DNA of 64,000 nucleotides. Source: an uncultured Alphaproteobacteria bacterium. GTDB taxonomy: Bacteria; Pseudomonadota; Alphaproteobacteria; Rhizobiales; Beijerinckiaceae. This document shows, in pieces, positions 8,404-16,937 of this stretch. The stretch's first letter is position 1. Each line of letters opens with the position of its first letter. A program made the position numbers and the translations under genes. The stretch covers positions 186,001-250,000 of the forward strand of contig CALKHP010000052.1 of the NCBI GenBank assembly GCA_937988775.1. The letters run 5' to 3'. The notes below the pieces were generated by a model. That model was given only the letters and a program-made list of their open reading frames with translations. It did not search any database and was not told where the DNA came from.

Positions 8404-9828
8404 TCAGTAGCGGTAGTGATCGGCCTTGAACGGGCCTTCCTGCTTCACGCCGATATAGTCGGCCTGGTCCTTGCGCAGCTCGGTGAGCTTGACGCCGATC
8501 TTGGCGAGGTGGAGGCGCGCGACCTTCTCGTCGAGCGCCTTCGGCAGCACGTAGACCTCGCGCTTGTACTTGCCGTCCTTGTTGTTGGCGAACAGCTCGA
8601 TCTGGGCCAGCGTCTGGTTGGTGAAGGAGGCCGACATCACGAAGGAGGGATGGCCCATGGCATTGCCGAGATTCACCAGGCGGCCTTCCGACAGCATGAT
8701 GATGCGGTGGCCGTCGGCGAACTCGATCTCGTCGACCTGCGGCTTGATATTGGTCCATTTCAGGTTCTTCAGCGAGGCGATCTGAATCTCGTTGTCGAAA
8801 TGGCCGATATTGCACACGATGGCGCGGTCCTTCATGGCGCGCATGTGCTCGATGGTGATGATGTCCTTGTTGCCGGTGGCGGTGACGAAGATGTCGGCCT
8901 GGGGCGCGGCATCCTCCATGGTCACGACCTGATAGCCTTCCATCGCCGCCTGCAGGGCGCAGATCGGGTCGATCTCGGAGACCATGACGCGGCAGCCGGC
9001 CTGGCGGAGCGAAGCGGCCGAGCCCTTGCCGACGTCGCCGAAGCCGGCGACCATGGCGACCTTGCCCGACATCATGACGTCGGTGCCGCGGCGGATGCCG
9101 TCGACGAGCGATTCACGGCAGCCATAGAGATTGTCGAATTTCGACTTGGTGACGCTGTCATTGACGTTGATGGCCGGCCACAGCAGCGTGCCGGCCTTCT
9201 GCATGTCGTAGAGGCGGTGCACGCCGGTGGTGGTCTCTTCCGAGACGCCCTTGATGCTCGCGGCGATGCCGGCGAAATAGCCCTTGGGCTTGTCCTTGAG
9301 CTGCTTCTTGATGAGCGCGAAGAACACTTCCTCTTCTTCCGAGCCCGGCTTGTCGAGGAAGGCGGTGTCGCCGTTCTCGGCGCGCAGGCCGAGATGGACA
9401 TACATGGTGGCGTCGCCGCCATCGTCGAGGATCATGTTCGGGTGCAGGGCTTCGCCGTCCTTTGCGCCGTGCCAGTCGAACAGCCGGGCGGTATAGTCCC
9501 AATAATCCTTCAGCGTCTCGCCCTTGACCGCGAAGACCGGGATGCCGGCGGCGGCGATGGCGGCGGCGGCGTGGTCCTGCGTCGAATAGATGTTGCACGA
9601 CACCCAGCGGATATCGGCGCCGAGCGCCTTCAGCGTCTCGATCAGCACGCCGGTCTGGATCGTCATGTGCAGCGAGCCGGCGATGCGCGCGCCCTTGAGC
9701 GGCTGCTTCGGGCCATACTCCTCGCGCGTCGCCATCAGGCCGGGCATTTCCGTTTCGGCGAGCGAGAGCTCCTTGCGGCCGAAATCGGCCAGAGTGATAT
9801 CCTTGACGATGTAATCGGTGGCAGACAT
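8404..9828 (-). CDS. ahcY: Adenosylhomocysteinase (S-adenosylhomocysteine hydrolase)
   Basis: A 474-residue cytosolic enzyme that reversibly splits S-adenosylhomocysteine to adenosine and homocysteine, removing the product inhibitor of methyltransferases. Visible features are the catalytic region NVNDSVTKSKFDNLYGCRES, the NAD-binding glycine-rich loop AGFGDVGKGSA in the middle, the central 'ATGNKDIIT' segment, and the family's conserved C-terminal end FKADHYRY, which reaches into the partner subunit's NAD site. The length is standard. It is the last gene of the chvI-chvG-hprK-PTS block, with its own upstream region of 113 bp carrying a candidate promoter and palindrome, and it ends at a strong terminator. 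Confidence 0.97.
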   Translation of the reverse strand: MSATDYIVKDITLADFGRKELSLAETEMPGLMATREEYGPKQPLKGARIAGSLHMTIQTGVLIETLKALGADIRWVSCNIYSTQDHAAAAIAAAGIPVFAVKGETLKDYWDYTARLFDWHGAKDGEALHPNMILDDGGDATMYVHLGLRAENGDTAFLDKPGSEEEEVFFALIKKQLKDKPKGYFAGIAASIKGVSEETTTGVHRLYDMQKAGTLLWPAINVNDSVTKSKFDNLYGCRESLVDGIRRGTDVMMSGKVAMVAGFGDVGKGSAASLRQAGCRVMVSEIDPICALQAAMEGYQVVTMEDAAPQADIFVTATGNKDIITIEHMRAMKDRAIVCNIGHFDNEIQIASLKNLKWTNIKPQVDEIEFADGHRIIMLSEGRLVNLGNAMGHPSFVMSASFTNQTLAQIELFANNKDGKYKREVYVLPKALDEKVARLHLAKIGVKLTELRKDQADYIGVKQEGPFKADHYRY

Positions 9829-9903
9829 GGCGCTCTTTCCGGGCTTCGTGGGGCTGTTGCGGGAGATCGGCCGCGTCTATAGCAGCGCGCCACGCCGGAC
9901 GCA

Positions 9904-9930
9904 ATAAAGACATAAGGATTTCTTTATATC
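9904..9930 (-). promoter_or_regulatory. Candidate operator upstream of ahcY
   Basis: An AT-rich patch in GC-rich surroundings carries ATAAAG...CTTTAT and the imperfect palindrome ATAAGGATTTCTTTAT. On the minus strand a possible promoter follows (TTGCGT, 16 bp, CTATAG). ahcY genes in proteobacteria are often controlled by the ArsR-family regulator SahR through AT-rich palindromes. Assignment of this site to SahR is inference. Confidence 0.4.
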
Positions 9931-9942
9931 GCTCTTGCCGCC

Positions 9943-10296
9943 TTATGACGGTCGCGACAACACATAGGCGAGCGCTGAGAGCATGATCAGGCCGACCAGC
10001 GCGCCTGTAACCGGGCCGGGCCGGACGGCCGCAAGAAACACCAGGAAGCCGCTCGCCACGCCGCCAAGCGCCAACGCTTTCGCCTTGCGCGGAATTGCTC
10101 CACGCGCGCGCCATTGGGCGAGAACCGGGCCGAAGCGCGGATGGCGCAGCAGCCAGGCCTCGAATCGCGGCGAGGAGCGCGCGAAGCAACCGGCAGCCAG
10201 GATCAGGAAGGGCGTCGTCGGCAGCACCGGCAAAAAAGCGCCGATAAAGCCGAGCGCGATACAGGCCAGCCCGAGGGTGAAATACAAGGCACGCAT
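9943..10296 (-). CDS. DUF454 (YbaN-like) inner-membrane protein
   Basis: A 117-residue protein with three to four hydrophobic segments: residues about 5-25, 28-42 (PTTPFLILAAGCFARSS), 75-92 and 95-112. The motif FLPVLPTTPFLILAA followed by 'RSSPRFEAWLLRHPRFGP' is diagnostic of DUF454, the family of E. coli YbaN. Its function is not established. It sits 19 bp after ptsH on the same strand, so it is probably translated from the same message as the phosphotransfer genes. A link to them is only positional. Confidence 0.88.
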   Translation of the reverse strand: MRALYFTLGLACIALGFIGAFLPVLPTTPFLILAAGCFARSSPRFEAWLLRHPRFGPVLAQWRARGAIPRKAKALALGGVASGFLVFLAAVRPGPVTGALVGLIMLSALAYVLSRPS

Positions 10297-10315
10297 CAGC
10301 CCGGCCGCCGAAGCG

Positions 10316-10636
10316 CTATTCGTCCTCGCCGAAGCGGTTCGAGATCAACTCGGTCAGGGCATCGAGCGCCTCGTTGGCATCCGCCCCCTTGGCGACGAGC
10401 ACGACGGTGGTGCCGAGGCCGGCGCCCAGCGTCAATATGCCCATGATCGAGGTGGCGCCGACCGTCTCGCCGCAGCGCGTGACGGTGATGGCGGAACTGA
10501 AACGCTCGGCGCATTGCACGAATTTGGCCGTGGCGCGCGCATGGAGGCCCTTGCGGTTGACGATCAGGACCTCGCGCATCTCCGCGCCGTCTGGGACGGG
10601 GGCCGGCGGGCAATCGTCGTCGAAACCGTCAGACAA
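10316..10636 (-). CDS. ptsH: HPr phosphocarrier protein
   Basis: A 106-residue phosphocarrier protein. The phospho-accepting His32 lies in NRKGLHARATA and the regulatory Ser63 in ATSIMGILTLGAG. The spacing of 31 residues equals that between His15 and Ser46 of Bacillus HPr, so Ser63 is the expected target of HprK, encoded two genes upstream. The N-terminus carries an extra acidic stretch of about 18 residues (GFDDDCPP) before the HPr fold. In alphaproteobacteria lacking sugar-permease EII components, HPr relays phosphate from EI-Ntr to EIIA proteins as a regulatory cascade. No EI gene is in this window. Confidence 0.95.
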   Translation of the reverse strand: MSDGFDDDCPPAPVPDGAEMREVLIVNRKGLHARATAKFVQCAERFSSAITVTRCGETVGATSIMGILTLGAGLGTTVVLVAKGADANEALDALTELISNRFGEDE

Positions 10637-10653
10637 TCCGGGTACGCCTGGCT

Positions 10654-11055
10654 CTACTTTCCGGCGAGCACGCGGCTCGCGACATTGATATATTTGCGCC
10701 CGGCATCTTGGGCCTGAACCACGGCGTCGGCAAGAGGGCTTTCGCCGCGCACGCTGGCGAGCTTGATCAGCATCGGCAGGTTGATGCCGGCCACGACCTC
10801 GACATTCGAGCCGTTCATCGCCGAAATCGCCAGATTCGACGGCGTGCCGCCGAACATGTCGGTCAGCAGCACGACGCCGGCGCCGGTATCGACATTGTGG
10901 ATCGCTTCCACAATGTCGCCACGGCGCAATTCCATATCGTCATCAGGGTCGATGGTGATCACCTCGACCTGCTGCTGAGGACCGACCACATGCTCGAGGG
11001 CTGATCGAAATTCTGCTGCCAGGCGTCCATGGGTCACGAGGACCATACCGATCAT
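10654..11055 (-). CDS. PTS system EIIA component, mannose family (EIIA-Man type)
   Basis: A 133-residue protein of the EIIA-Man fold. The active-site His9 is in VLVTHGRLA, and the family motif VVLLTDMFGGTPSNLA is in the middle. No EIIB, EIIC or EIID genes are nearby, so it is an orphan EIIA that probably accepts phosphate from HPr and acts in regulation rather than sugar import. It lies between hprK and ptsH, spaced 46 and 17 bp, an order conserved in rhizobia and relatives, where such proteins are called ManX or EIIA-Man. The target of its phosphorylation state cannot be read from sequence. Confidence 0.93.
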   Translation of the reverse strand: MIGMVLVTHGRLAAEFRSALEHVVGPQQQVEVITIDPDDDMELRRGDIVEAIHNVDTGAGVVLLTDMFGGTPSNLAISAMNGSNVEVVAGINLPMLIKLASVRGESPLADAVVQAQDAGRKYINVASRVLAGK

Positions 11056-11101
11056 AGTGAAACCTTGCTTTCGACGGGCACATCCCCGCCCATGGGGTCG
11101 C

Positions 11102-11599
11102 CTATCTTGTGCAGCGCGAAGAAAAATTCAAGCGAGCAACCCGCGACATCGCGCCATCCTGTTTATAATAGCCCTGAAACCAAAAAGTTTCCACTCGCTC
11201 AATCAGCCAATTGTCGCGGTTGACGGGCAGAAACGGCAGCAAAACGCCCGTGACGGCCTGCTGCAGGGCGGCCGGTTCCGGCAGGCGCGCCGGCACCTCC
11301 TCGACCAGCTCGATGACGGCGCGCAGCACGCAAGCGCGCTCATGCGCCACCGGCACGAGGCCGAGGCCGCGCATTTCGAGGCTGCCGGCGATGGCCGGAT
11401 GCGGCATTGCCACCACGCGCCCGGCCATGGGCGCGACGCGCACGCGGTCGTCGGCGACATGGGCGGCGAAGCGCCCGGCCGCCTGCCAGCGCGCGACGAG
11501 GCCATGCGCGAGCATCGACTTGCCGGCGCCGCTCGGCCCACGAATCAGCAGCCCGCCGGCGCCGAGCAGCACGCAGCTGGCATGCAGCGTTTCGCTCAA
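11102..11599 (-). CDS. hprK: HPr kinase/phosphorylase, short form
   Basis: About 165 residues from a TTG start, the C-terminal catalytic half only, as is usual for alphaproteobacterial HprK. Walker A GPSGAGKS is at residues 21-28, an acidic pair in VADDRVRV near 50, and the HprK signature LEMRGLGLV near 76. The enzyme phosphorylates HPr on serine. The start is unusual. An ATG at 11628 overlaps the chvG stop (ATGA) but is in another frame and stops after 10 codons exactly at the TTG (TTGA overlap). Either translation restarts at TTG or a single-base error disrupts a normal N-terminus. The open frame continues upstream of the TTG but overlaps chvG and looks non-coding. Confidence 0.85.
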   Translation of the reverse strand: MSETLHASCVLLGAGGLLIRGPSGAGKSMLAHGLVARWQAAGRFAAHVADDRVRVAPMAGRVVAMPHPAIAGSLEMRGLGLVPVAHERACVLRAVIELVEEVPARLPEPAALQQAVTGVLLPFLPVNRDNWLIERVETFWFQGYYKQDGAMSRVARLNFSSRCTR

Positions 11600-11624
11600 T
11601 CCGGCACGCTCACGCTTCCGTCGC

Positions 11625-13439
11625 TCATGCTTCGGTCCTGCCGGCGAGCGCGGGGAGCGTGACGACGAAACGGGCGCCGAGCACCGCGCTCGTGCCCTTG
11701 CGCGTGCGGTTCTGGGCCACGATACGGCCGCGATGCGCCTCGACGATCTGGCGCGAGATCGACAGGCCGAGCCCTGAATTCTGGCCAAAGCCCTGATCGG
11801 GCCGATCGGTATAGAAGCGCTCGAAGATGCGGGTCAGCGCCCGTTCCGGGATGCCCGGCCCGTCATCGTCGACGATGACCTGCACCATGTCCGCGCTGCG
11901 CGAGCAGGTGACGCGCACCGAGGAGCCCGGCTCCGAGAACGAGCGCGCATTGTCGATCAGGTTGTTGAAGACCTGGCCGAGCCGGCTGTCCTGGCCCATG
12001 ACGAGATAGGCGTCGTTGCCGAGATTGGACGGCTTGACCACGAGCACGATCGAGACGCCGCATTCGCGCTTGAGGCCATTGGCGACCGAGACCACGGTTT
12101 CCAGCACGCGGGCGACATTGACCGGCTCGGCATCGAGGCGGCCGAGTTCGGCATCGAGGCGCGAGGCATCGGAAATATCGCTGATCAGCCGGTCGAGCCG
12201 GAGCACGTCGTGCTGCACGACGGCGAGCAGGCGGGCACGCGATTCCTCGTTGCGGGCGAGCGGCAGCGTCTCGACGGCGCTGCGCAGCGAGGTCAGCGGG
12301 TTCTTCAACTCATGCGCGACATCGGCGGCGAAGCTTTCGATCGCCTCGATGCGGCCGTAGAGCGAGCGCGTCATCTCGCGCAGCGCCACCGAAAGATGGC
12401 CGATCTCGTCGGAACGCGCCGAATAATCCGGGATTTGCAGCCGGAGCCGGGTCTTGCCGCCGCGGCGCATGCGCTCGGCCGCATCGGCCAGACGCCGGAT
12501 CGGCTCGGCGATGGTGCCGGCAAGCAGGATCGACAGCACCAGGATCACCACCGAGGCGATGCCGAACACCAGCAGGATGCCCATGCGCTCGCGGGCGATG
12601 ACCTGGTCGATATCGCCTTCCTGGGTCGAGAGCAGCAGCGCGCCGCGCACGATCTTGAAACGCTGGATCGGCACCGCGACGAAGACGAAGGTCTGGCCCT
12701 TGGAGTTGATGCGCACCACGGTGGCGGTCTTGGCCTGTTGCAGGGCGCGCATCACTTCCGGGTACATCTTGCTGGTCGAGAGTTCGTCCGAGACCGGCAG
12801 TTCGACCCGGCCGAAACGGCGCTTGAAACTGTTCCACGAGCGCTCGAGCAGCGTGGTGCCCTCGCTTTGCAGCGGCGGCAGGTCCTGGCGGCGGATATTG
12901 CCCCGGAAGAAGAAATCGCGCGAATCGACGAGCAGGTTGCCGTCGCGGTCGAAGACGCGGGCGCGCGTGCGCGTCGGCGTGACGAGCCGGCGCAGGATCG
13001 GCGCGACACGCTCCGGGTTGAGCGAGAATTCGAGCGCCGAGTTGAAATCCTCCGGCGTCTGCGCGGTCTCGCCGGCCTGCAATTGCAGCAATTTGTCGAT
13101 GTCGAGCGTGACGGTATCGCCCTCGACCGTGGCCGAGGCCGCGACCGCGCCGGCGATGATCTCGCCCTGGATCAACAGGCTCTGCACGCGGGCATCGATC
13201 AGGCCCTCGCGGGTCTGGTTCAGCCACAGGAAGCCGACCAGCATGGTGATCAGGCCGGCCAGGTTCAGGACGATGATGCGCCGCGTCAGACTCGAGGACA
13301 GGCCGCGCACCAGGATGCGGGCCATGCGCCGGATGCGGAGCCAGACGCGCACGCCAAACGGCTTGCGGGCCACGACGACCGGTTCGACCGTCTCGGCCTC
13401 GACGAAACTCTCGGTATCGGGCGGCGGGCGGTCGAGCAT
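11625..13439 (-). CDS. chvG: ChvG sensor histidine kinase
   Basis: A membrane histidine kinase of about 604 residues. It has a cytoplasmic N-terminus, a first membrane helix near residues 54-73, a long periplasmic sensor domain (about 75-285), a second helix near 287-311, HAMP, the phospho-acceptor His376 in VAHELKNPLTS, and an ATPase domain with NNLIDNA, DDDGPGIP and GLGLSIS. The architecture and its pairing with chvI identify ChvG (ExoS in Sinorhizobium), which senses acid or envelope stress and, in Sinorhizobium, is inhibited by ExoR. The ATG at 13439 is preferred because AAGGAG precedes it. An ATG at 13496 would overlap chvI by 32 bp. hprK follows directly, as in most rhizobial genomes. 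Confidence 0.92.
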   Translation of the reverse strand: MLDRPPPDTESFVEAETVEPVVVARKPFGVRVWLRIRRMARILVRGLSSSLTRRIIVLNLAGLITMLVGFLWLNQTREGLIDARVQSLLIQGEIIAGAVAASATVEGDTVTLDIDKLLQLQAGETAQTPEDFNSALEFSLNPERVAPILRRLVTPTRTRARVFDRDGNLLVDSRDFFFRGNIRRQDLPPLQSEGTTLLERSWNSFKRRFGRVELPVSDELSTSKMYPEVMRALQQAKTATVVRINSKGQTFVFVAVPIQRFKIVRGALLLSTQEGDIDQVIARERMGILLVFGIASVVILVLSILLAGTIAEPIRRLADAAERMRRGGKTRLRLQIPDYSARSDEIGHLSVALREMTRSLYGRIEAIESFAADVAHELKNPLTSLRSAVETLPLARNEESRARLLAVVQHDVLRLDRLISDISDASRLDAELGRLDAEPVNVARVLETVVSVANGLKRECGVSIVLVVKPSNLGNDAYLVMGQDSRLGQVFNNLIDNARSFSEPGSSVRVTCSRSADMVQVIVDDDGPGIPERALTRIFERFYTDRPDQGFGQNSGLGLSISRQIVEAHRGRIVAQNRTRKGTSAVLGARFVVTLPALAGRTEA

Positions 13440-13464
13440 GGTCTCCTTCGCCGGTTTTGCGCGG

Positions 13465-14163
13465 TCAGTCTTCCTTGAAGCGGTAGCCGACGCCATACAA
13501 CGTCTCGATCATCTCGAAATCGTCGTCGACCTGCTTGAACTTCTTGCGCAACCGCTTGATGTGGCTGTCGATGGTGCGATCATCGACATAGACCTGATCG
13601 TCATAGGCCGCATCCATCAAGGCGTTGCGGCTCTTCACCACACCCGGGCGCTGCGCCAGCGCCTGCAGGATCAGGAACTCGGTCACGGTCAGGGTAACCT
13701 GCTCGCCCTTCCAGGTGCAAGTATGCCGCTCGGGGTCCATGCGCAACTGGCCGCGCTCCAGCGCGCGCGCATCGCTTTCCTTGGTCGGCGCGGCATCGCG
13801 GGCGCCGGCCCGGCGCAGCACCGCCTTGACGCGCTCGACGAGCAGGCGCTGCGAGAACGGCTTGTGGATGAAATCGTCGGCGCCCATCTTGAGCCCGAAC
13901 AATTCGTCGATCTCCTCGTCCTTCGAGGTCAGGAAGATCACCGGCATGTCGGATTTCTGGCGCAGGCGGCGCAGCAGTTCCATGCCGTCCATGCGCGGCA
14001 TCTTGATATCGAAGATCGCGAGATCCGGCGGATTCTGGCGCAAGCCATCGAGAGCCGAGGCGCCATCCGTGTAGGTCTGGATGCGATAGCCCTCGTTTTC
14101 CAGGGCGATCGAAACAGAGGTCAGGATGTTGCGGTCATCGTCGACAAGGGCGATCGTGGGCAT
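13465..14163 (-). CDS. chvI: ChvI two-component response regulator
   Basis: A 232-residue OmpR-family regulator. The receiver domain covers residues 1-120, with acidic pocket VDDD at 8-10, phospho-acceptor Asp52 in AIFDIKMPRMDG and a conserved Lys in 'DDFIHKPFS' near 103. A winged-helix DNA-binding domain covers about 135-230 (TVTEFLILQALAQRPG...SRNALMDAAYDD). With ChvG it forms the acid- and envelope-responsive system that in rhizobia and Agrobacterium controls exopolysaccharide, motility and virulence or symbiosis genes. It is the first gene of the minus-strand block, and the 119-bp gap to the divergent HugZ-like gene must hold its promoter. No clear operator is visible to me there. Confidence 0.94.
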   Translation of the reverse strand: MPTIALVDDDRNILTSVSIALENEGYRIQTYTDGASALDGLRQNPPDLAIFDIKMPRMDGMELLRRLRQKSDMPVIFLTSKDEEIDELFGLKMGADDFIHKPFSQRLLVERVKAVLRRAGARDAAPTKESDARALERGQLRMDPERHTCTWKGEQVTLTVTEFLILQALAQRPGVVKSRNALMDAAYDDQVYVDDRTIDSHIKRLRKKFKQVDDDFEMIETLYGVGYRFKED

Positions 14164-14282
14164 GAGTCACTCTAAAACGTTACGGATGTCGCGGACTTTA
14201 GAACAAACGCAGGCCAGATTATGGCAAGGCACAATAGCACGATTTGCCTTCGCCGCGAGAGCGCGATAAATCGCCCCTCACA

Positions 14283-15032
14283 ATGGCTCTCGAACCGATC
14301 CGTCCCACCGACGATACCGCCCGCGCCACGGCGCGCCGCCTGCTGCGCATCACCGCCGCCGCCTCGCTCGGCACGCTCGACGCCGAGGGTTTTCCGGCCG
14401 TCACGCTGACCACGATGGCGACCGCGTTCGACGGCACGCCGCTGCTGCTGGTCTCCGGCCTCTCGGCCCATACCCGCAACCTCAAGGGCGATACGCGCGT
14501 GTCGCTGCTGGTGGCGCAGACCGGGCGCGGCGACCCGCTCGCCCACCCGCGCATGAGCGTGTTCGGCCACGCCGAAATACTGGAGCATGCCGAGGCCGAG
14601 CGGCTCGGCTTCACGCGGCGCTATCTGGCGCATAACCAGAAGGCCGCGCTTTATGTCGGGCTGCCGGATTTCCGCTTCGTGCGCATCAATATCGCGCGCG
14701 CCAGCCTGAATGGCGGCTTCGGCAAGGCTTACGAACTGGTGCCGGCCGACCTGCTCTGCGACGCCGCAGCCAGCGCCGATCTTGCCGCCACCGAAGCCGA
14801 CGCCATCGCCCATCTCAATGACGACCACGCGGAAGCGCTCAGCCTCTATGCCGAGCGCTTCTGCCGCATGGAAAGCGGGCGCTGGCGCGCGACGGGGCTC
14901 GACCCCGAGGGGCTGAACATGCAGGCCGGCGACCAGCGCGCCCGGCTCGCCTTCCCCGCGCCGGTGCATGACGGCACAGCCCTGCGCCACGTGCTCAAGC
15001 AACTGGCGATGGAGGCGCGCGACGCCGCCTGA
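14283..15032 (+). CDS. HugZ-like pyridoxamine-phosphate-oxidase-fold protein with DUF2470 domain
   Basis: A 249-residue cytosolic protein. Residues about 10-150 form a split-barrel, flavin/heme-binding fold (LGTLDAEGFPAVTLTT, LLLVSGLSAHTRNL, 'MSVFGHAEIL'). Residues about 165-245 are a DUF2470 domain (AIAHLNDDHAEALSLYAERF). This pairing defines the HugZ/CREG-like group. Some members degrade heme, others have unknown activity. No iron-uptake genes are near. An in-frame ATG at 14244 would add 13 residues of poor character, so the later ATG is chosen. It lies between chvI and pckA and is transcribed in the pckA direction. Confidence 0.82.
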   Translation: MALEPIRPTDDTARATARRLLRITAAASLGTLDAEGFPAVTLTTMATAFDGTPLLLVSGLSAHTRNLKGDTRVSLLVAQTGRGDPLAHPRMSVFGHAEILEHAEAERLGFTRRYLAHNQKAALYVGLPDFRFVRINIARASLNGGFGKAYELVPADLLCDAAASADLAATEADAIAHLNDDHAEALSLYAERFCRMESGRWRATGLDPEGLNMQAGDQRARLAFPAPVHDGTALRHVLKQLAMEARDAA

Positions 15033-15234
15033 TGCGGCGCGGGCAGGCCAATCCGCCCATCCGGGATCAAATTGTTTGCCCGGCCGTTCTTGTCGCAGCC
15101 ATCTGAGCGCCGGAATCCCGGTCCAGACTTGCAAGCGAGAACCTTAGCATACCCGCCGGCGTGGAGCCCGAGCCACGACCGGCGTTCGACAACGCTCCAT
15201 TCGGGCAGGGACAGCGCAACAAAGGAACCCCTCC

Positions 15235-16848
15235 ATGAAAAGCGTGGGCGAATACAACAAGGCGCATGGCGCGGAAACCTTCGGCTTCGCCGATCCGGCC
15301 GCTTTCCATTACAATCTCGAGGCGCCGGCACTTTACGAGGAGGCGCTTGCCCGTGGCGAGGTCACGCTGGCGCAGGGCGGCGCCATGGTCGCCGATACCG
15401 GCGCCCATACCGGGCGCTCGCCCAAGGACAAGTTCACGGTGCGTGACGCCACCACCGAGGATGCGCTGTGGTGGGAGAATAACAGCGCCCTGTCGCCGGA
15501 GCAGTTCCAGACCCTGCTCGCCGATTTCAAGGCCCAGACCAAGGGCAAGGAATTGTTCGTGCAGGACCTTTACGGCGGCGCCGACCCGGCGCACCGCGTC
15601 AAGGTGCGCGTGATAACCGAGTTCGCCTGGCATTCGCTGTTCATCCGCAACCTGCTGATCCGCCCGGCGCGCGAGGAGCTTGCCGGCTTCACGCCGGAAC
15701 TCACCATCATCGACCTGCCCTCGTTCAAGGCCGATCCGAAACGGCATGGCTGCAACAGCCAGACGGTGATCGGCATCGATTTCACCGCCAAGATCGTGCT
15801 GATCGGCGGCACGAGCTATGCCGGCGAGATGAAGAAATCAGTATTCACCTACCTGAATTTCGTGCTGCCGGCGAAGGGCGTGATGCCGATGCATTGCTCG
15901 GCCAATGCGGGCGAGGATGGCGACGTGGCGATCTTCTTCGGCCTGTCGGGCACCGGCAAGACGACGCTGTCGGCTGATCCCTCCCGCACGCTGCTCGGCG
16001 ATGACGAGCATGGCTGGAGCGGCAAGGGCGTGTTCAATTTCGAGGGCGGCTGCTACGCCAAGGCGATCAGGCTGTCGCGCGAGGCCGAGCCCGAGATTCA
16101 TGCCACCACCGAGCGTTTCGGCAGCGTGCTCGAAAACGTCGTGATCGATCCGGTGACGCGCGCGCCCGATTTCGACGATGCCAGCAAGACCGAGAACACG
16201 CGCGTCGCCTATCCGATCGACTTCATCCCCAATGCGAGCGCGACCGGGCGCGCCGGCCACCCGAACAACATCATCATGCTGACCTGCGACGCGTTCGGCG
16301 TGCTGCCGCCGATCGCCAAGCTCGACGGCGCGCAGGCGATGTATCATTTCCTGTCCGGCTACACCGCCAAGGTCGCCGGCACGGAAAAGGGCGTCACCGA
16401 GCCGCAGGCGACATTCTCGACCTGTTTCGGCGCGCCGTTCATGCCGCGCCACCCCTCCGCCTATGGCAATCTCCTACGCGACCTGATCGCGCGCCATCAT
16501 GTCGATTGCTGGCTGGTCAATACCGGCTGGACCGGCGGCAAATACGGCACCGGCCGCCGCATGCCGATCCGCGTGACGCGCCGCCTGCTGGCGGCCGCCC
16601 TCGACGGCTCGCTGAACCGGGCCGATTTCCGCACCGATCCGTATTTCGGCTTCGCGGTGCCGACCTCGGTGCCCGGCGTCGAGCCGCATATCCTGTATCC
16701 GGTCAAGACGTGGAGCGACAAGGCGGGCTTTGCCGAGACGGCGCGCAAGCTGATCGCCATGTTCAACGAGAACTTCGCCAAGTTCGAGCGCCATGTCGAC
16801 GCCGAGGTGATCAAGGCGGCGCCCGCCATGCAGTTCGCCGCCGAGTGA
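15235..16848 (+). CDS. pckA: Phosphoenolpyruvate carboxykinase (ATP)
   Basis: A 537-residue cytosolic enzyme converting oxaloacetate and ATP to phosphoenolpyruvate, CO2 and ADP, the entry step of gluconeogenesis. Diagnostic segments are GRSPKDKFTVRD near residue 62, the metal-binding region with YAGEMKKSVF near 200, Walker A GLSGTGKTTLSAD near 237-249, and 'GYTAKVAGTEKGVTEPQ' near 375. The length fits the ATP-dependent family. A GGAACCCC stretch precedes the ATG. The position beside chvI-chvG-hprK is conserved in alphaproteobacteria, and in Sinorhizobium and Agrobacterium pckA expression depends on ChvI. The gene is followed by a repeat cluster. Confidence 0.97.
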   Translation: MKSVGEYNKAHGAETFGFADPAAFHYNLEAPALYEEALARGEVTLAQGGAMVADTGAHTGRSPKDKFTVRDATTEDALWWENNSALSPEQFQTLLADFKAQTKGKELFVQDLYGGADPAHRVKVRVITEFAWHSLFIRNLLIRPAREELAGFTPELTIIDLPSFKADPKRHGCNSQTVIGIDFTAKIVLIGGTSYAGEMKKSVFTYLNFVLPAKGVMPMHCSANAGEDGDVAIFFGLSGTGKTTLSADPSRTLLGDDEHGWSGKGVFNFEGGCYAKAIRLSREAEPEIHATTERFGSVLENVVIDPVTRAPDFDDASKTENTRVAYPIDFIPNASATGRAGHPNNIIMLTCDAFGVLPPIAKLDGAQAMYHFLSGYTAKVAGTEKGVTEPQATFSTCFGAPFMPRHPSAYGNLLRDLIARHHVDCWLVNTGWTGGKYGTGRRMPIRVTRRLLAAALDGSLNRADFRTDPYFGFAVPTSVPGVEPHILYPVKTWSDKAGFAETARKLIAMFNENFAKFERHVDAEVIKAAPAMQFAAE

Positions 16849-16937
16849 TCGGGGCCACCGGGCGCCCCCTCGCCTCACCATGAAGGCATGAGGATGTAGG
16901 GTGGGCATGCACATGCCCACGCCAGCGGCGCCTTTCC

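Noticed and set aside
9829..9942. SAH riboswitch in the ahcY leader
   Set aside because: The leader is short and lacks recognisable conserved blocks of the SAH aptamer; an AT-rich operator is a simpler reading.
3179..16848. A novel defence or biosynthetic island in the left third of the window
   Set aside because: Every gene here has a recognised housekeeping or signalling family and an arrangement typical of alphaproteobacteria.
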